A stretch of 64,000 nucleotides of DNA, from contig NZ_KB899277.1 in the NCBI RefSeq assembly GCF_000378145.1, forward strand, positions 62,001 through 126,000, given 5' to 3'. A program made the translations under genes and the position numbers. Shown one piece after another: positions 9,861 through 18,841 of this stretch. Source of the DNA: Saccharibacillus kuerlensis DSM 22868. GTDB taxonomy: Bacteria; Bacillota; Bacilli; Paenibacillales; Paenibacillaceae. Each line of letters begins with the position of its first letter. Position 1 is the first letter of the stretch. The notes beneath the pieces are model-generated. The model saw only the letters and a program-made list of their open reading frames with translations, ran no database searches and was not told where the DNA came from.

Positions 9861-10038
9861 CGTCTGTCCCCCTTTGTGTCTTAGAAAAGAGAAGAGCTTC
9901 CGCGACAGGCTGTAATCTTCGCCTCGCCGCCGGAAGCTTCATTCCGAGCCTGCATCATCCGGTTGTCCGGCCCTGCAGGCCCGGTACTGCAAATCCCCTT
10001 GTGAGGAGGAAATTATACTGGTTTTCGATTAATCTGCT
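9861..10038. other. rseP-polC intergenic region with a leader hairpin
   Basis: 178 bp with no coding sequence. On the minus strand an imperfect long hairpin pairs AGCTTCCG with CGGAAGCT (about 9896-9938), and a shorter GC-rich palindrome around CCTGCAGG lies at about 9970-9990. Neither is followed by a U-tract. No T-box specifier or riboswitch core was recognised. The hairpin lies in what would be the polC leader. GGGGGA upstream of the polC ATG serves as its ribosome binding site. Confidence 0.5.
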
Positions 10039-11325
10039 TTATCCGTTAATGATGCGCAAAATATCGTTATACGTTACAGCGATCATTAGCAGGAAAATCA
10101 GTCCGAAGCCGACAAAGTGGACAATCCCTTCTTTGTTCGGATCGATGGGGCGTCTTCGTACCGCTTCGATTCCGAGGAAGATCAGTCGACTTCCGTCCAG
10201 CATCGGAATCGGCAGCAGATTGAAAATACCGAGGTTGATACTTACAAAAGCCGTCCACAGAATCATCTGGTCGATACCCTGACTGGCAATCTGTCCCGTC
10301 GCCTGCAGTGTACCGACTGGGCCGGCCAGCTGATTAATGTCGAAACGTTCGAACACCAGTCGACGCAGCGCATCAAGAATAGCTGTGCTGCCGCTTTTGA
10401 AAGATTCCCCCGCAAACTGGAAAGTCTCGGTAAACGAAGCGCTTCGTTTGAGCTGACTCAGCGCAATGCCTACCTGCAGCACTTCGCGGCCATCTTCCGT
10501 CTTAACCAGTTTCGGCGTGACCGGAATTTGCAGCGCTTCGCCGCCTCGCTGTACAGACATATTCACCGCTTCGCCGCCGGAGGCATTGACCAGTTCTGTT
10601 ACTTTGGTCAGGCTGCCACTTACCGGCTGTCCGTCTATTGTTTGCACGATATCGCCTTTTTGCAGTCCGGCAGAAGCCGCCGGTGTACCGGCTACAACAT
10701 CGGCCACTTTCACTCCTGCCGCATTTTCGTCCGGCACTCCCGCAACCTGCACGTAAATCAGGAACAGAACGAAAGCCAAAATGAAGTTCATCAGCGGTCC
10801 TGCAAAAATCGCAAGCGCTCGCTTGCCTACGCTCTTGCTGCGGAACTGTCGATCTTTTGGCGCTACTTGAAGCTCCTGACCGCGCGTTACAATATCGGCT
10901 TTACGATCAACATCAAGATGTTGGGTTTCGCCATCGACATTAAGGCGGAGCTGCATCCGCTCTTCAATGTCGATCCATTCGATCTCGCCGATGACTACAT
11001 TGCGACGAGTATCCAGACGGTCAAGATAAATTTTCTTGACGACTCCTTCATCGGACAAACGAACTGCAATGGTTTGTCCCGGTTGGATCGGGTCCAGCTC
11101 CGGATCTTCGCCAGCCATTCTCGCATAGCCACCGAGCGGCAGCATACGCAGGGTGAACATCGTTTCATCTCGTTTATAAGAAAACAGCTTAGGACCGAAG
11201 CCGATCGCAAATTCACGGACTAGAATACCCGCTCGTTTGGCAAAATAATAGTGTCCCCATTCGTGCACCGTAACGACAACAAAAAACATCAATACGGTCA
11301 GCACAACGATCTGAAGTGTCATCAT
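10039..11325 (-). CDS. rseP: RIP metalloprotease RseP/RasP (site-2 protease)
   Basis: A 428-residue membrane zinc protease that cleaves substrates within the bilayer, such as anti-sigma factors and signal peptide remnants. The N-terminal membrane segment carries the catalytic HEWGH at about residues 21-25. A PDZ domain follows in the middle (VVAGTPAASAGLQKGDIVQTIDG). The C-terminal membrane part has LLPIPMLDGSRL, the second zinc-ligand motif. The ATG at 11325 was preferred over an upstream one that adds 19 residues, because GGAGG lies 12 nt before it and family members start just ahead of the first membrane helix. The start remains somewhat uncertain. It follows dxr. Confidence 0.95.
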   Translation of the reverse strand: MMTLQIVVLTVLMFFVVVTVHEWGHYYFAKRAGILVREFAIGFGPKLFSYKRDETMFTLRMLPLGGYARMAGEDPELDPIQPGQTIAVRLSDEGVVKKIYLDRLDTRRNVVIGEIEWIDIEERMQLRLNVDGETQHLDVDRKADIVTRGQELQVAPKDRQFRSKSVGKRALAIFAGPLMNFILAFVLFLIYVQVAGVPDENAAGVKVADVVAGTPAASAGLQKGDIVQTIDGQPVSGSLTKVTELVNASGGEAVNMSVQRGGEALQIPVTPKLVKTEDGREVLQVGIALSQLKRSASFTETFQFAGESFKSGSTAILDALRRLVFERFDINQLAGPVGTLQATGQIASQGIDQMILWTAFVSINLGIFNLLPIPMLDGSRLIFLGIEAVRRRPIDPNKEGIVHFVGFGLIFLLMIAVTYNDILRIING

Positions 11326-11434
11326 ATATGGTCTGATCCTCCCTGTTCGTGAAGCCCCAAATAGGCGGAGCAAGAATTCCATCCGGAAGAAGACCGGCAG
11401 AATAAGTCAAGCAGACAATCCAATACGACAACCG

Positions 11435-12574
11435 TCATTCGGCTGCAATTCGTCTGGCCCAAGCATCGGCTTCACGAATCGTTTCCAAATCCGGATTCAT
11501 TTCCGCCTTATGACGACCCACCACCTGCGCCAGTATATCTTCAATCTGCAAAAACGAAATCTCACGACGTAAGAAACGTGCTACAGCGACCTCGTTTGCC
11601 GCATTGAATACGGTTGGTGCGGTACCACCTATTTTACCACATTCGTAAGCCATTCTTAAACAAGGGAAACGGTCAAAATCCATTTCCCGGAAATTCAGCT
11701 TTCCGATCTGGGCAAGCGATAAACGATTGGCTTGAAGCGGAATGCGATCGGGGTAAGTCAGTGCATATTGGATAGGAACCCGCATATCGGGATTGCCGAG
11801 CTGAGCAATAATGCTTGTATCTTCAAACTCCACGAATGAATGAATAATACTTTCGGGATGCAGAAGCACACCAATTTTATCGTAAGAGAGCCCGAACAAC
11901 CAATGTGCTTCGATGACTTCAAGACCTTTATTGACCATTGTTGCCGAATCAATCGTGATTTTGGCTCCCATGGACCAGTTAGGATGTTTGAGTGCGTCTT
12001 CCACTGTAACACTCTCCAATTCCTGTCGGCTTAAATGACGAAACGAACCGCCCGAAGCGGTAAGCGTGATGCCAAGCAGACGATCCTTGGGTTCACCGTT
12101 TAGACATTGAAAGATTGCCGAATGCTCGCTGTCTACAGGAAGAATCGATACGTTTTTCCGTTCGGCACGGCTCATCACGAGGTGTCCTGCCGTTACAAGT
12201 GTCTCTTTGTTCGCCAGAGCAATGGTTTTACCTTCATCAATCGCAGCCAAGGTCGCCGGTAGTCCCATACTGCCGGTCACGGCTGTAACCAACGTGTCAG
12301 CATCTGTACCGGCAGCAATTTCGATTAGTCCTTCTTCCCCATAAAAAACTTGTGTTCCAGCGGGCACTTCGGTCTTAAGCGTTTCTGCAGCTTCCCGTGT
12401 CGCTACCGATACCTTTGAAGGTTTGAACAGTCGGACTTGCTCCAGAAGCAGCGCAGTATTGGTGCCAGCTGCCAAAGCTTCAATCCGGAAGCGTTCGGGA
12501 TGTTCCGCAGCTACCTGCAGCGTTTGAGTACCAATGGAACCCGTCGAACCGAGCAGTGCTATTTTTTTAATCAT
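11435..12574 (-). CDS. dxr: 1-deoxy-D-xylulose 5-phosphate reductoisomerase
   Basis: A 379-residue NADPH-dependent enzyme that converts DXP to 2-C-methyl-D-erythritol 4-phosphate, the committed step of the MEP isoprenoid pathway. Visible motifs are the N-terminal dinucleotide fold GSTGSIGTQTL, the metal-binding VDSEHSAIFQ, the substrate loop TASGGSFR, and HPNWSMGAKITIDSATMVNKGLEVIEAHWLF-type residues spanning about 205-235. It sits between cdsA and rseP, and its isoprenoid product feeds the neighbouring UppS. Confidence 0.98.
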   Translation of the reverse strand: MIKKIALLGSTGSIGTQTLQVAAEHPERFRIEALAAGTNTALLLEQVRLFKPSKVSVATREAAETLKTEVPAGTQVFYGEEGLIEIAAGTDADTLVTAVTGSMGLPATLAAIDEGKTIALANKETLVTAGHLVMSRAERKNVSILPVDSEHSAIFQCLNGEPKDRLLGITLTASGGSFRHLSRQELESVTVEDALKHPNWSMGAKITIDSATMVNKGLEVIEAHWLFGLSYDKIGVLLHPESIIHSFVEFEDTSIIAQLGNPDMRVPIQYALTYPDRIPLQANRLSLAQIGKLNFREMDFDRFPCLRMAYECGKIGGTAPTVFNAANEVAVARFLRREISFLQIEDILAQVVGRHKAEMNPDLETIREADAWARRIAAE

Positions 12575-12640
12575 TTCGGTTTCCCCTTTCCGTTCCCTTG
12601 CATTCCCTTTATCGACCTAACATTGTATATCTATTCCGGC

Positions 12641-13441
12641 CTAGTAAGGAAGCAAAAATAGTATATGTACGAAAGGGAATACGGCAAGCCAACTGTCGCA
12701 CCGATCAAGTATGCCTCCATGTCCAGGAAGAATACTGCCAGAATCTTTAATTCCGTACATTCTCTTATAGGCGGACTGGACCAGGTCACCCATCTGTCCA
12801 ATAACGGAAGAAGCCAAACCGATCAGTATGGCGCGCTGTGGAGTCAGCAGTTCGGGGGCTGCCAGTGAAATTCCAAAAGCAATAAGAATAGCAATCAAAA
12901 CACCACCGACAGCTCCCTCAATGGTCTTATTTGGACTGATTGCCGGCCATAATTTATTTTTACCAAACGCTTTTCCTACAAAATATGCACCGGCATCGCT
13001 GCCCCAAATGCTCAGCAGCAGAAGGAATGTCCAGAATAGCCCTTGCCCATCGGGAGTGTCCCGGGAAATTGCAATATAATAAAAACCCAAGCCGACATAC
13101 ACCGCGCCAAGCAGCAGCAGCGATGCCTGCCTGATATTGATTTCGTTTTTGGTGAGCACTGTCATACACAGCAGCAGCAGCAAGACCAGCCAGATGGCAT
13201 GCTGAGGAGGGATCGGAAACTCCAAATCCCATACCTGCCAGGGAAAAGTTAAATAGGCTACACCTGCATAACCGATCCAAGCCTCCGCATGAAACGGAGC
13301 CCCCGTGCTCATTTTTGCAAACTCATAATAGCCGACAAGCGCCATCAACATAATCAATGCCGGATACCATAACCCGCCGACAAGGCATAATCCCAAGAAC
13401 AACCCTCCAGCTACAACGCCGGTTACAATTCGCTGTTTCAC
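12641..13441 (-). CDS. cdsA: Phosphatidate cytidylyltransferase (CDP-DAG synthase)
   Basis: A 266-residue polytopic membrane enzyme that makes CDP-diacylglycerol from phosphatidate and CTP for phospholipid synthesis. Several hydrophobic segments are clear from the first residues on. The C-terminal family signature is present as SAYKRMYGIKDSGSILPGHGG followed by LDRCDS at about residues 225-255. It lies 28 nt after uppS and 66 nt before dxr. Confidence 0.97.
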   Translation of the reverse strand: MKQRIVTGVVAGGLFLGLCLVGGLWYPALIMLMALVGYYEFAKMSTGAPFHAEAWIGYAGVAYLTFPWQVWDLEFPIPPQHAIWLVLLLLLCMTVLTKNEINIRQASLLLLGAVYVGLGFYYIAISRDTPDGQGLFWTFLLLLSIWGSDAGAYFVGKAFGKNKLWPAISPNKTIEGAVGGVLIAILIAFGISLAAPELLTPQRAILIGLASSVIGQMGDLVQSAYKRMYGIKDSGSILPGHGGILDRCDSWLAVFPFVHILFLLPY

Positions 13442-13469
13442 CGTCTCATCCTCCGTCCGGGCGACGCCG

Positions 13470-14246
13470 CTATTTCAAGCCACCGTACCTGCGTGTGCGA
13501 CGCTGGTATTCGGCTACCGCTTCTCTCAGATGTTCTCTACTGAACTCCGGCCAATAGGCGTCCGTAAACCACAATTCGCTATAAGCGATCTGCCACAGCA
13601 TAAAGTTACTGATGCGAAGTTCACCGCTTGTACGAATCAGAAGATCCGGGTCGGGCATGTCGCCGCTCTGCAGATGGGCAGAAATCATTTCTTGGTCGAT
13701 GTCTTCTGCACGAATTCTTCCTGCTTCAACACTTCTGGCGATTTCTCTTATCCCTTCAACCAACTCGCGCCGTGCACCATAGTTCAGCGCAAAGTTCAGC
13801 ACCAGACCCGTATTGTCTTGAGTACGACGGGTCGCTTCCCGCATCGCCTTCAATGTGTGTTCAGGCAAATTTTCCATATTGCCCATCATGCGAACCTGCA
13901 CGTTTTTAGCAATCAGCTCTTCAAGCTCCAGCGCCAAGAACTCCTGGGGCAGACGCATGAGGAAGTCGACTTCTTCTTTGGGCCTGCTCCAATTTTCTGT
14001 GGAAAAGGCATATAAAGTTAAATAGCGGACTCCCAGTTCGTCTGCAGCAATTGTTGCACGCTTGACCGCCTTCATCCCGCTCTGGTGACCGACAATCCGC
14101 GGCATGCCGAGTTTCTTGGCCCATCGACCGTTACCATCCATAATGATGGCGATATGCTGCGGCACGTTCTCCGCCGACGGTTCGGCCGGTCCGGACATCT
14201 GCTCGCGCTCTTTAGGACCGATCCATGAGCGAAACCGATTTATCAT
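13470..14246 (-). CDS. uppS: Isoprenyl transferase (undecaprenyl pyrophosphate synthase)
   Basis: A 258-residue cis-prenyltransferase that condenses FPP with IPP to make undecaprenyl-PP, the lipid carrier for cell-wall synthesis. The signature IIMDGNGRWAKKLGMPRIVGH sits at about residues 34-54. The C-terminal motif RTSGELRISNFMLWQ and YSELWFTDAYWPEF follow near 205-235. GGAGGAGAAGAC precedes the ATG. It is separated from frr upstream by a good intrinsic terminator, so it probably starts its own transcript with cdsA-dxr-rseP, although no clear promoter was seen. Confidence 0.98.
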   Translation of the reverse strand: MINRFRSWIGPKEREQMSGPAEPSAENVPQHIAIIMDGNGRWAKKLGMPRIVGHQSGMKAVKRATIAADELGVRYLTLYAFSTENWSRPKEEVDFLMRLPQEFLALELEELIAKNVQVRMMGNMENLPEHTLKAMREATRRTQDNTGLVLNFALNYGARRELVEGIREIARSVEAGRIRAEDIDQEMISAHLQSGDMPDPDLLIRTSGELRISNFMLWQIAYSELWFTDAYWPEFSREHLREAVAEYQRRTRRYGGLK

Positions 14247-14283
14247 GTCTTCTCCTCCATGCTTCAGCTCCCGCGGATGTCCC

Positions 14284-14327
14284 TAAAAAAGACACAACCC
14301 CACCTGGAACGGAGGGGTCGCGGGGTC
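14284..14327 (-). terminator. Intrinsic terminator after frr
   Basis: Starting at the frr stop codon, the minus strand forms a GC-rich stem (AGACCCCGCGACCCC pairing with GGGGTTGTGTCT, with small internal loops) followed by TTTTTT (14285-14290). The placement predicts that most frr transcripts end before uppS. Confidence 0.8.
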
Positions 14328-14881
14328 TTAAACTTCCATAATTTCTTTTTCTTTTGCAGCGATCACTTTGTCGACTTCCGCGATATATTTATCCGTAAGC
14401 TTCTGGATATCTTCCTGATGGCCACGGGATTCGTCTTCGGAGATTTCGCCTTTTTCTTTCTTCTTAATGTCATCGTTGGCATCGCGGCGAATGTTTCGAA
14501 TCGCTACTTTGCCTTCTTCTCCGAATTTTTTCGTCAGTTTGACAAGTTCACCGCGGCGCTCTTCCGTCAGTGCCGGAATCACAAGACGAATCGCGTTACC
14601 GTCGTTGGACGGCGTCAAACCAAGATCCGACTTTTGAATAGCGCGTTCGATTTCGTTTAACGACGATTTGTCCCACGGTTGAATCATCAGTGTCCGGGAA
14701 TCCGGCGTATTGATGTTCGCAAGCTGATTGAGCGGAGTCGGAGCTCCGTAATATTCGACTTGAATTCGGTCGAGCAGAGCCGGTACTGCGCGTCCGGCGC
14801 GCAGCGTACTCAGATCGCGCTGAAGCGACTGGATGGCTTTGCCCATGCGTTCTTCCGCGTTTTGTTTTACGCTTTGAGGCA

Positions 14882-14882
<1 letters not shown>
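14328..14882 (-). CDS. frr: Ribosome recycling factor
   Basis: A 184-residue tRNA-mimic protein that, with EF-G, splits post-termination ribosomes. The coiled-coil and domain II motifs are clear: [43 protein letters not shown], and the C-terminal helix ending [15 protein letters not shown]. Its ATG overlaps the pyrH stop by one base (TAATG), as in the conserved pyrH-frr pair. Confidence 0.99.
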
Positions 14883-15688
<806 letters not shown>

Positions 15689-15728
15689 CTACACAGAAGC
15701 TGTGATTGTCTTTAGTTACTGATGAAAA

Positions 15729-16376
15729 TTATTTTACTTGAGCCATAACTTCTTCAACGAAGTTGTCGACTTTTTTCTCCAGGCCTTCACCCAGTTCGAA
15801 ACGTGCAAAACGACGGATCGAGATGTTTTCGCCAATTGTGCTGATTTTTTCGTTCAGCAGCTGCGAAATAGTCTTGTCCGGATCTTTAACGAAGGATTGC
15901 TCCAGCAGGCAGTACTCTTCATAGTACTTGTTAACGCGGCCTTCAACCATTTTTTCAACGATCTTTTCTGGTTTGCCTTCGTTCAATGCTTGAGCTTTCA
16001 AAATTTCTTTTTCTTTCTCGATAACGTCAGCCGGTACTTCTTCGCGGCGAACATACAGCGGGTTTGCAGCAGCGATGTGCATAGCGATGTCGCGTGCAAA
16101 GTTTTTGAACTGGTCAGTTTTACCAACGAAGTCTGTTTCGCAGTTGATTTCAACCAGAACGCCGATTCGGCCTCCTGCATGGATGTAAGATTCAACTGTA
16201 CCTTCAGTAGCAGCACGGCCGGCTTTGTTTGCTGCTGCAGACAGGCCTTTTTCACGCAGTACGTCTACCGCTTTGGCGATATCGCCATTTGTTTCTTCAA
16301 GCGCTTTTTTGCAATCAAGCATACCTGCGCCTGTTCTTTCACGAAGTTCTTTTACTGCACTCGCATTTACTGCCAT
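15729..16376 (-). CDS. tsf: Elongation factor Ts (short form)
   Basis: A 215-residue nucleotide exchange factor for EF-Tu. The N-terminal UBA-like domain reads [21 protein letters not shown]. The core includes [31 protein letters not shown], and the C-terminus [11 protein letters not shown]-type region is present. At 215 residues it is shorter than the B. subtilis protein (about 290), lacking part of the core duplication, as in several Paenibacillus species and in Thermus. A good ribosome binding site (GGAGGGAATC) precedes the ATG. Confidence 0.97.
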   Translation of the reverse strand: MAVNASAVKELRERTGAGMLDCKKALEETNGDIAKAVDVLREKGLSAAANKAGRAATEGTVESYIHAGGRIGVLVEINCETDFVGKTDQFKNFARDIAMHIAAANPLYVRREEVPADVIEKEKEILKAQALNEGKPEKIVEKMVEGRVNKYYEEYCLLEQSFVKDPDKTISQLLNEKISTIGENISIRRFARFELGEGLEKKVDNFVEEVMAQVK

Positions 16377-16423
16377 TGTGGATTCCCTCCAGGATTAAGT
16401 ATTAGTTTTGGATCTTTATCCCT

Positions 16424-16473
16424 AAAAAAAGGGCGGTTAAGAGGCTATTCACCACCAACCACCCTCTTTTTTT
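16424..16473. terminator. Bidirectional terminator-like hairpin between rpsB and tsf
   Basis: An imperfect stem (AGGGCGGTT at 16431-16439 against AACCACCCT near 16457-16465) is flanked by A7 on the left and T8 on the right, so either strand reads as an intrinsic terminator. It stands between two cotranscribed genes, so it would lower tsf expression relative to rpsB or mark an RNA 3' end. Confidence 0.75.
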
Positions 16474-16514
16474 CAACTCTGCATGGTTAGGCACCGTTAC
16501 CGGTAGAGCCAAAC

Positions 16515-17213
16515 TTATGCAGTCGTTTGTTCGCCTTGGTTCGCTTCGATAACAGCATCAGCCATTTTACCAGTCAGCAATTTAACGGCACGGATCGCGT
16601 CGTCGTTGCCTGGGATAACATAGTCGATTTCGTCCGGATCGCAGTTTGTATCAACGATACCTACGATCGGAATGTTCAGCTTGCGTGCTTCAGCAACCGC
16701 GATACGCTCTTTGCGTGGGTCGATGATGAACAGCGCGCTAGGCAGCTTCTTCATGTTCTTGATGCCACCTAGGAATTTCTCCAGACGATCTTTTTCTTTG
16801 CGAAGCAAGATAACTTCTTTCTTAGGCAGCACTTCGAAAGTGCCGTCCTCTTCCCAAAGTTCCAGCTTCTTCAAACGGTCGATCCGCTTTTGGATCGTTT
16901 GGAAGTTGGTCAGCGTACCGCCGAGCCAACGCTGGTTGATGAAGTACATGCCGCAGCGTTCCGCTTCGTCTTTCACGGAATCCTGAGCTTGTTTTTTAGT
17001 ACCTACAAACAGGATCGTACCGCCTTCGCCAGCCAGGCTTTTAACGAAGTTATACGCTTCGTCAACCTTCTTAACTGTCTTTTGCAAGTCGATGATGTAG
17101 ATACCGTTTCTTTCTGTAAAAATGTAACGATCCATCTTCGGATTCCAACGACGTGTTTGGTGTCCGAAGTGTACGCCAGCTTCGAGAAGCTGTTTCATGG
17201 AGATAACTGCCAT
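16515..17213 (-). CDS. rpsB: 30S ribosomal protein S2
   Basis: A 232-residue small-subunit protein that docks S1 and is assembled late. Recognised by [39 protein letters not shown]-type sequence, [30 protein letters not shown], and the C-terminal [25 protein letters not shown]. The ribosome binding site AGGAGGTG precedes the ATG. It is followed by tsf across a hairpin. The B. subtilis neighbour swrB is here displaced by about 1.2 kb. Confidence 0.99.
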   Translation of the reverse strand: MAVISMKQLLEAGVHFGHQTRRWNPKMDRYIFTERNGIYIIDLQKTVKKVDEAYNFVKSLAGEGGTILFVGTKKQAQDSVKDEAERCGMYFINQRWLGGTLTNFQTIQKRIDRLKKLELWEEDGTFEVLPKKEVILLRKEKDRLEKFLGGIKNMKKLPSALFIIDPRKERIAVAEARKLNIPIVGIVDTNCDPDEIDYVIPGNDDAIRAVKLLTGKMADAVIEANQGEQTTA

Positions 17214-17348
17214 TCTCCATACACCTCCTAATGGTTTTTGTATGATGTCCCTCCGCCGAAATCATTTCCTGTGGAGACTCCGCCCTGGGCGAAGCACCTT
17301 CCGCAGAATTAATCAGCGTGTGTTTTAACACCGTTGTCTAGTTTATCA

Positions 17349-17378
17349 TAAATACTATGCTTTCGCAATCCTAGACAA
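17349..17378 (-). promoter_or_regulatory. Possible rpsB promoter
   Basis: On the minus strand, TTGTCT (17373-17378), an 18-bp spacer and TATTTA (17349-17354) lie about 140 bp before the rpsB ATG. The match is moderate and the spacer is one base long. It lies at the edge of the transposase remnant, so the remnant may have left or supplied the promoter. Tentative. Confidence 0.35.
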
Positions 17379-17656
17379 GCATTATTTTGCATATTTGACT
17401 GGAACCGTTCTTCACGAAATATCTGAACATAAAAATAAGAATGGAAACTCTTAATTTTGAATAACTTTGAAGATATTGTTGAAATGGACGAGACATACTT
17501 GCTGTACTCAGAAAAGGGAGAAAGAAAATTTAAATATAGAAAACCTTGGAAATGTGCTAGTTCGGCCAAAAAGCGTGGTATTAATAATGAATAAGGATGT
17601 ACAGTCGTTCCGAGAGACCATGACAAAATGATTGTTTCACAAGTAAAGTGTATATT
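17364..17656 (+). pseudogene. Decayed IS1595-like transposase fragment
   Basis: In one plus-strand frame the sequence reads FDWN, then after three stops EWKLLILNNFEDIVEMDETYLLYSEKG, with RKFKYRKPWK and AKKRGINNE (17439-17564). After a further stop it reads GCTVVPRDHDKMIVSQV. In IS1595-family transposases the FDWRH, VEMDETY, YSEKG, KKRGI and V-ARD-R-K-S segments occur in this order, with the Asp of MDETY as the first catalytic residue. At least four in-frame stops and missing 5' and 3' parts show that it is dead. Edges are approximate. Family assignment is from recall of the motif order. Confidence 0.7.
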
Positions 17657-17724
17657 CAAGTTACATTTGCAGTTCACAATTCATAGATCACCTAAAGTTA
17701 TCACCAATTCCCAGGAGGTGTAAT

Positions 17725-17967
17725 ATGAGTGTTAATGTCAGTAATAAATGTCCAATTTGCGATAAAGAAATGAAGAAAGGTTATATACAAAGTGGAACAA
17801 GGCTTGCATGGGTTCCGAAGGTTTCAAAATTGAGTGTTGAACCAAGCCTTAACAAGGATTCAGTTTTGTTGTCTGAACAAAGTCGTTTCTCTATCAATTA
17901 TGTTGATGCTTATCTTTGTGAAAATTGTAAAAAAGTGCTCATTGATTATTCTGATAATGAAGACTGA
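17725..17967 (+). CDS. Small zinc-ribbon protein of unknown function
   Basis: An 80-residue protein with an excellent ribosome binding site (AGGAGGTGTAAT before ATG). A CPIC motif at residues 9-12 and CENC at about 66-69 could form a four-cysteine zinc ribbon. The middle holds GYIQSGTRLAWVP, as in DUF6487-type PF20097 zinc-ribbon proteins (recalled similarity, not verified). It is one of two plus-strand genes in the window, is AT-rich compared with neighbours, lies beside a transposase remnant and ends in a strong terminator. Recent acquisition is therefore likely. Function unknown. Confidence 0.8.
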   Translation: MSVNVSNKCPICDKEMKKGYIQSGTRLAWVPKVSKLSVEPSLNKDSVLLSEQSRFSINYVDAYLCENCKKVLIDYSDNED

Positions 17968-17973
17968 AAAAGA

Positions 17974-18013
17974 AAAAAGCTGCAAATTCCGCTTTGGAAT
18001 TGCAGCTTTTTGA
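17974..18013. terminator. Bidirectional terminator at the end of the fla/che operon
   Basis: A long stem pairs AAAAAGCTGC-AAATTCC (17975-17990) with GGAATT-GCAGCTTTTT (17996-18011), with one bulged base and a GCTTT loop. Runs of A and T on both sides let it terminate both the plus-strand zinc-ribbon gene and the convergent minus-strand fla/che operon. Confidence 0.9.
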
Positions 18014-18025
18014 TTTGTACCATTC

Positions 18026-18841
18026 TTACTTGGGTGTTGAAATTTTCTCAATGATCTTCTCGTAAGAGTCACCGGGTTGGAAAGAATAATTGCCAACCTG
18101 CAGCTTAGCTGTCACTCCCGCCTCTGCTGCCTGACGCTGAAAAGCGACAGCATCGTCAACAATTCCCGCACTCTCTAGTGCCTGCGACACAGACTTGAGG
18201 TTCATCCCTCGTCCGATCTCGAACGAAACTCGTGAAGTTTCTGCTGCACTTGATGTCTTCGGCTCTACATCCTTTGACGGCGAAGGCTTTGCAGGGGTTT
18301 TAGGGGCTTGAGCTGTTTGATCAGAAACTGCTGCACTTGACGTCTTCGGCTGCACATTCTCCGACGTTGCAGGAGCTTTAGGTGCTTCAGCTTCCGGATT
18401 GGAAGTTACTGCATTTGACGGCTCTTTCGGCGCAGCAGGCTTGTCGGCTGAAGAAGAGTTTGGAGCTTGCGGAGACTTGGTTTCTTCGGCAGCAGGTTCC
18501 GATGCAGTCGGAGTTTTGTCCGTCTCTGGAGCTTCTTCGGCATTTGGCGGATTTGCAGGCTCCGTTTCCGGCTCTGAAGGTGGGGAGGTATCCTGCTGCT
18601 GTTCTTCCTCAACTGCCTCATTCTGCTCTTCCGGATTCTCTTCCGACTCATCCGTCGTACCGTCTTCAACAGCACCTGGAGATTCCTCCTGCGTGCTGTT
18701 CTGCTGTTCACTAGCGGGTGACTCCACAGTTCCGGGAACTCCTTCCCTGCCACTTTGAGCCAAAAGCATAAGCTGCAGCAGCAGGGCTCCCATAATAATG
18801 CCGATACCAAGACCAAGCATAAAAGAGCGATTTTTAAGCAC
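18026..18841 (-). CDS. Membrane-anchored protein with MltG-like terminal domain
   Basis: A 271-residue protein. A hydrophobic anchor spans residues 7-28 (FMLGLGIGIIMGALLLQLML). Residues 35-195 are a low-complexity, Glu/Pro/Ser/Ala/Thr-rich spacer containing a near-repeat (VQPKTSSAA and VEPKTSSAA). The C-terminal 70 residues (FEIGRGMNLKSVSQALESAGIV, then LQVGNYSFQPGDSYEKIIEKI) resemble the small LysM-like domain found in MltG/YceG lytic transglycosylases, but the catalytic domain is absent. It starts at a GTG overlapping the stop of the preceding gene by one base and is the last gene of the fla/che operon. It may bind cell-wall glycan on the outer face; this is inference. Confidence 0.8.
   Translation of the reverse strand: MLKNRSFMLGLGIGIIMGALLLQLMLLAQSGREGVPGTVESPASEQQNSTQEESPGAVEDGTTDESEENPEEQNEAVEEEQQQDTSPPSEPETEPANPPNAEEAPETDKTPTASEPAAEETKSPQAPNSSSADKPAAPKEPSNAVTSNPEAEAPKAPATSENVQPKTSSAAVSDQTAQAPKTPAKPSPSKDVEPKTSSAAETSRVSFEIGRGMNLKSVSQALESAGIVDDAVAFQRQAAEAGVTAKLQVGNYSFQPGDSYEKIIEKISTPK

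Larger units (their letters stand above)
17214..17724. other. 511-bp region between rpsB and the zinc-ribbon gene
   Basis: From the rpsB side this holds the rpsB leader (17214 to about 17345), with its ribosome binding site and a possible promoter. It is followed by an AT-rich segment in which the plus strand encodes decayed fragments of an IS1595-type transposase (see the pseudogene entry). The last 60 bp hold the ribosome binding site (CAGGAGGTGTAAT) of the plus-strand gene. No inverted terminal repeats or target-site duplication were recognised. Confidence 0.6.

Noticed and set aside
9861-10038. T-box or riboswitch in the polC leader
   Set aside because: The hairpins lack a specifier loop, the T-box sequence (TGGNACC) and a terminator; proS, which often has a T-box, is absent here.
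17309-17677. A 122-codon minus-strand frame
   Set aside because: It lies opposite the transposase remnant, has no ribosome binding site, and its protein shows no recognisable pattern.
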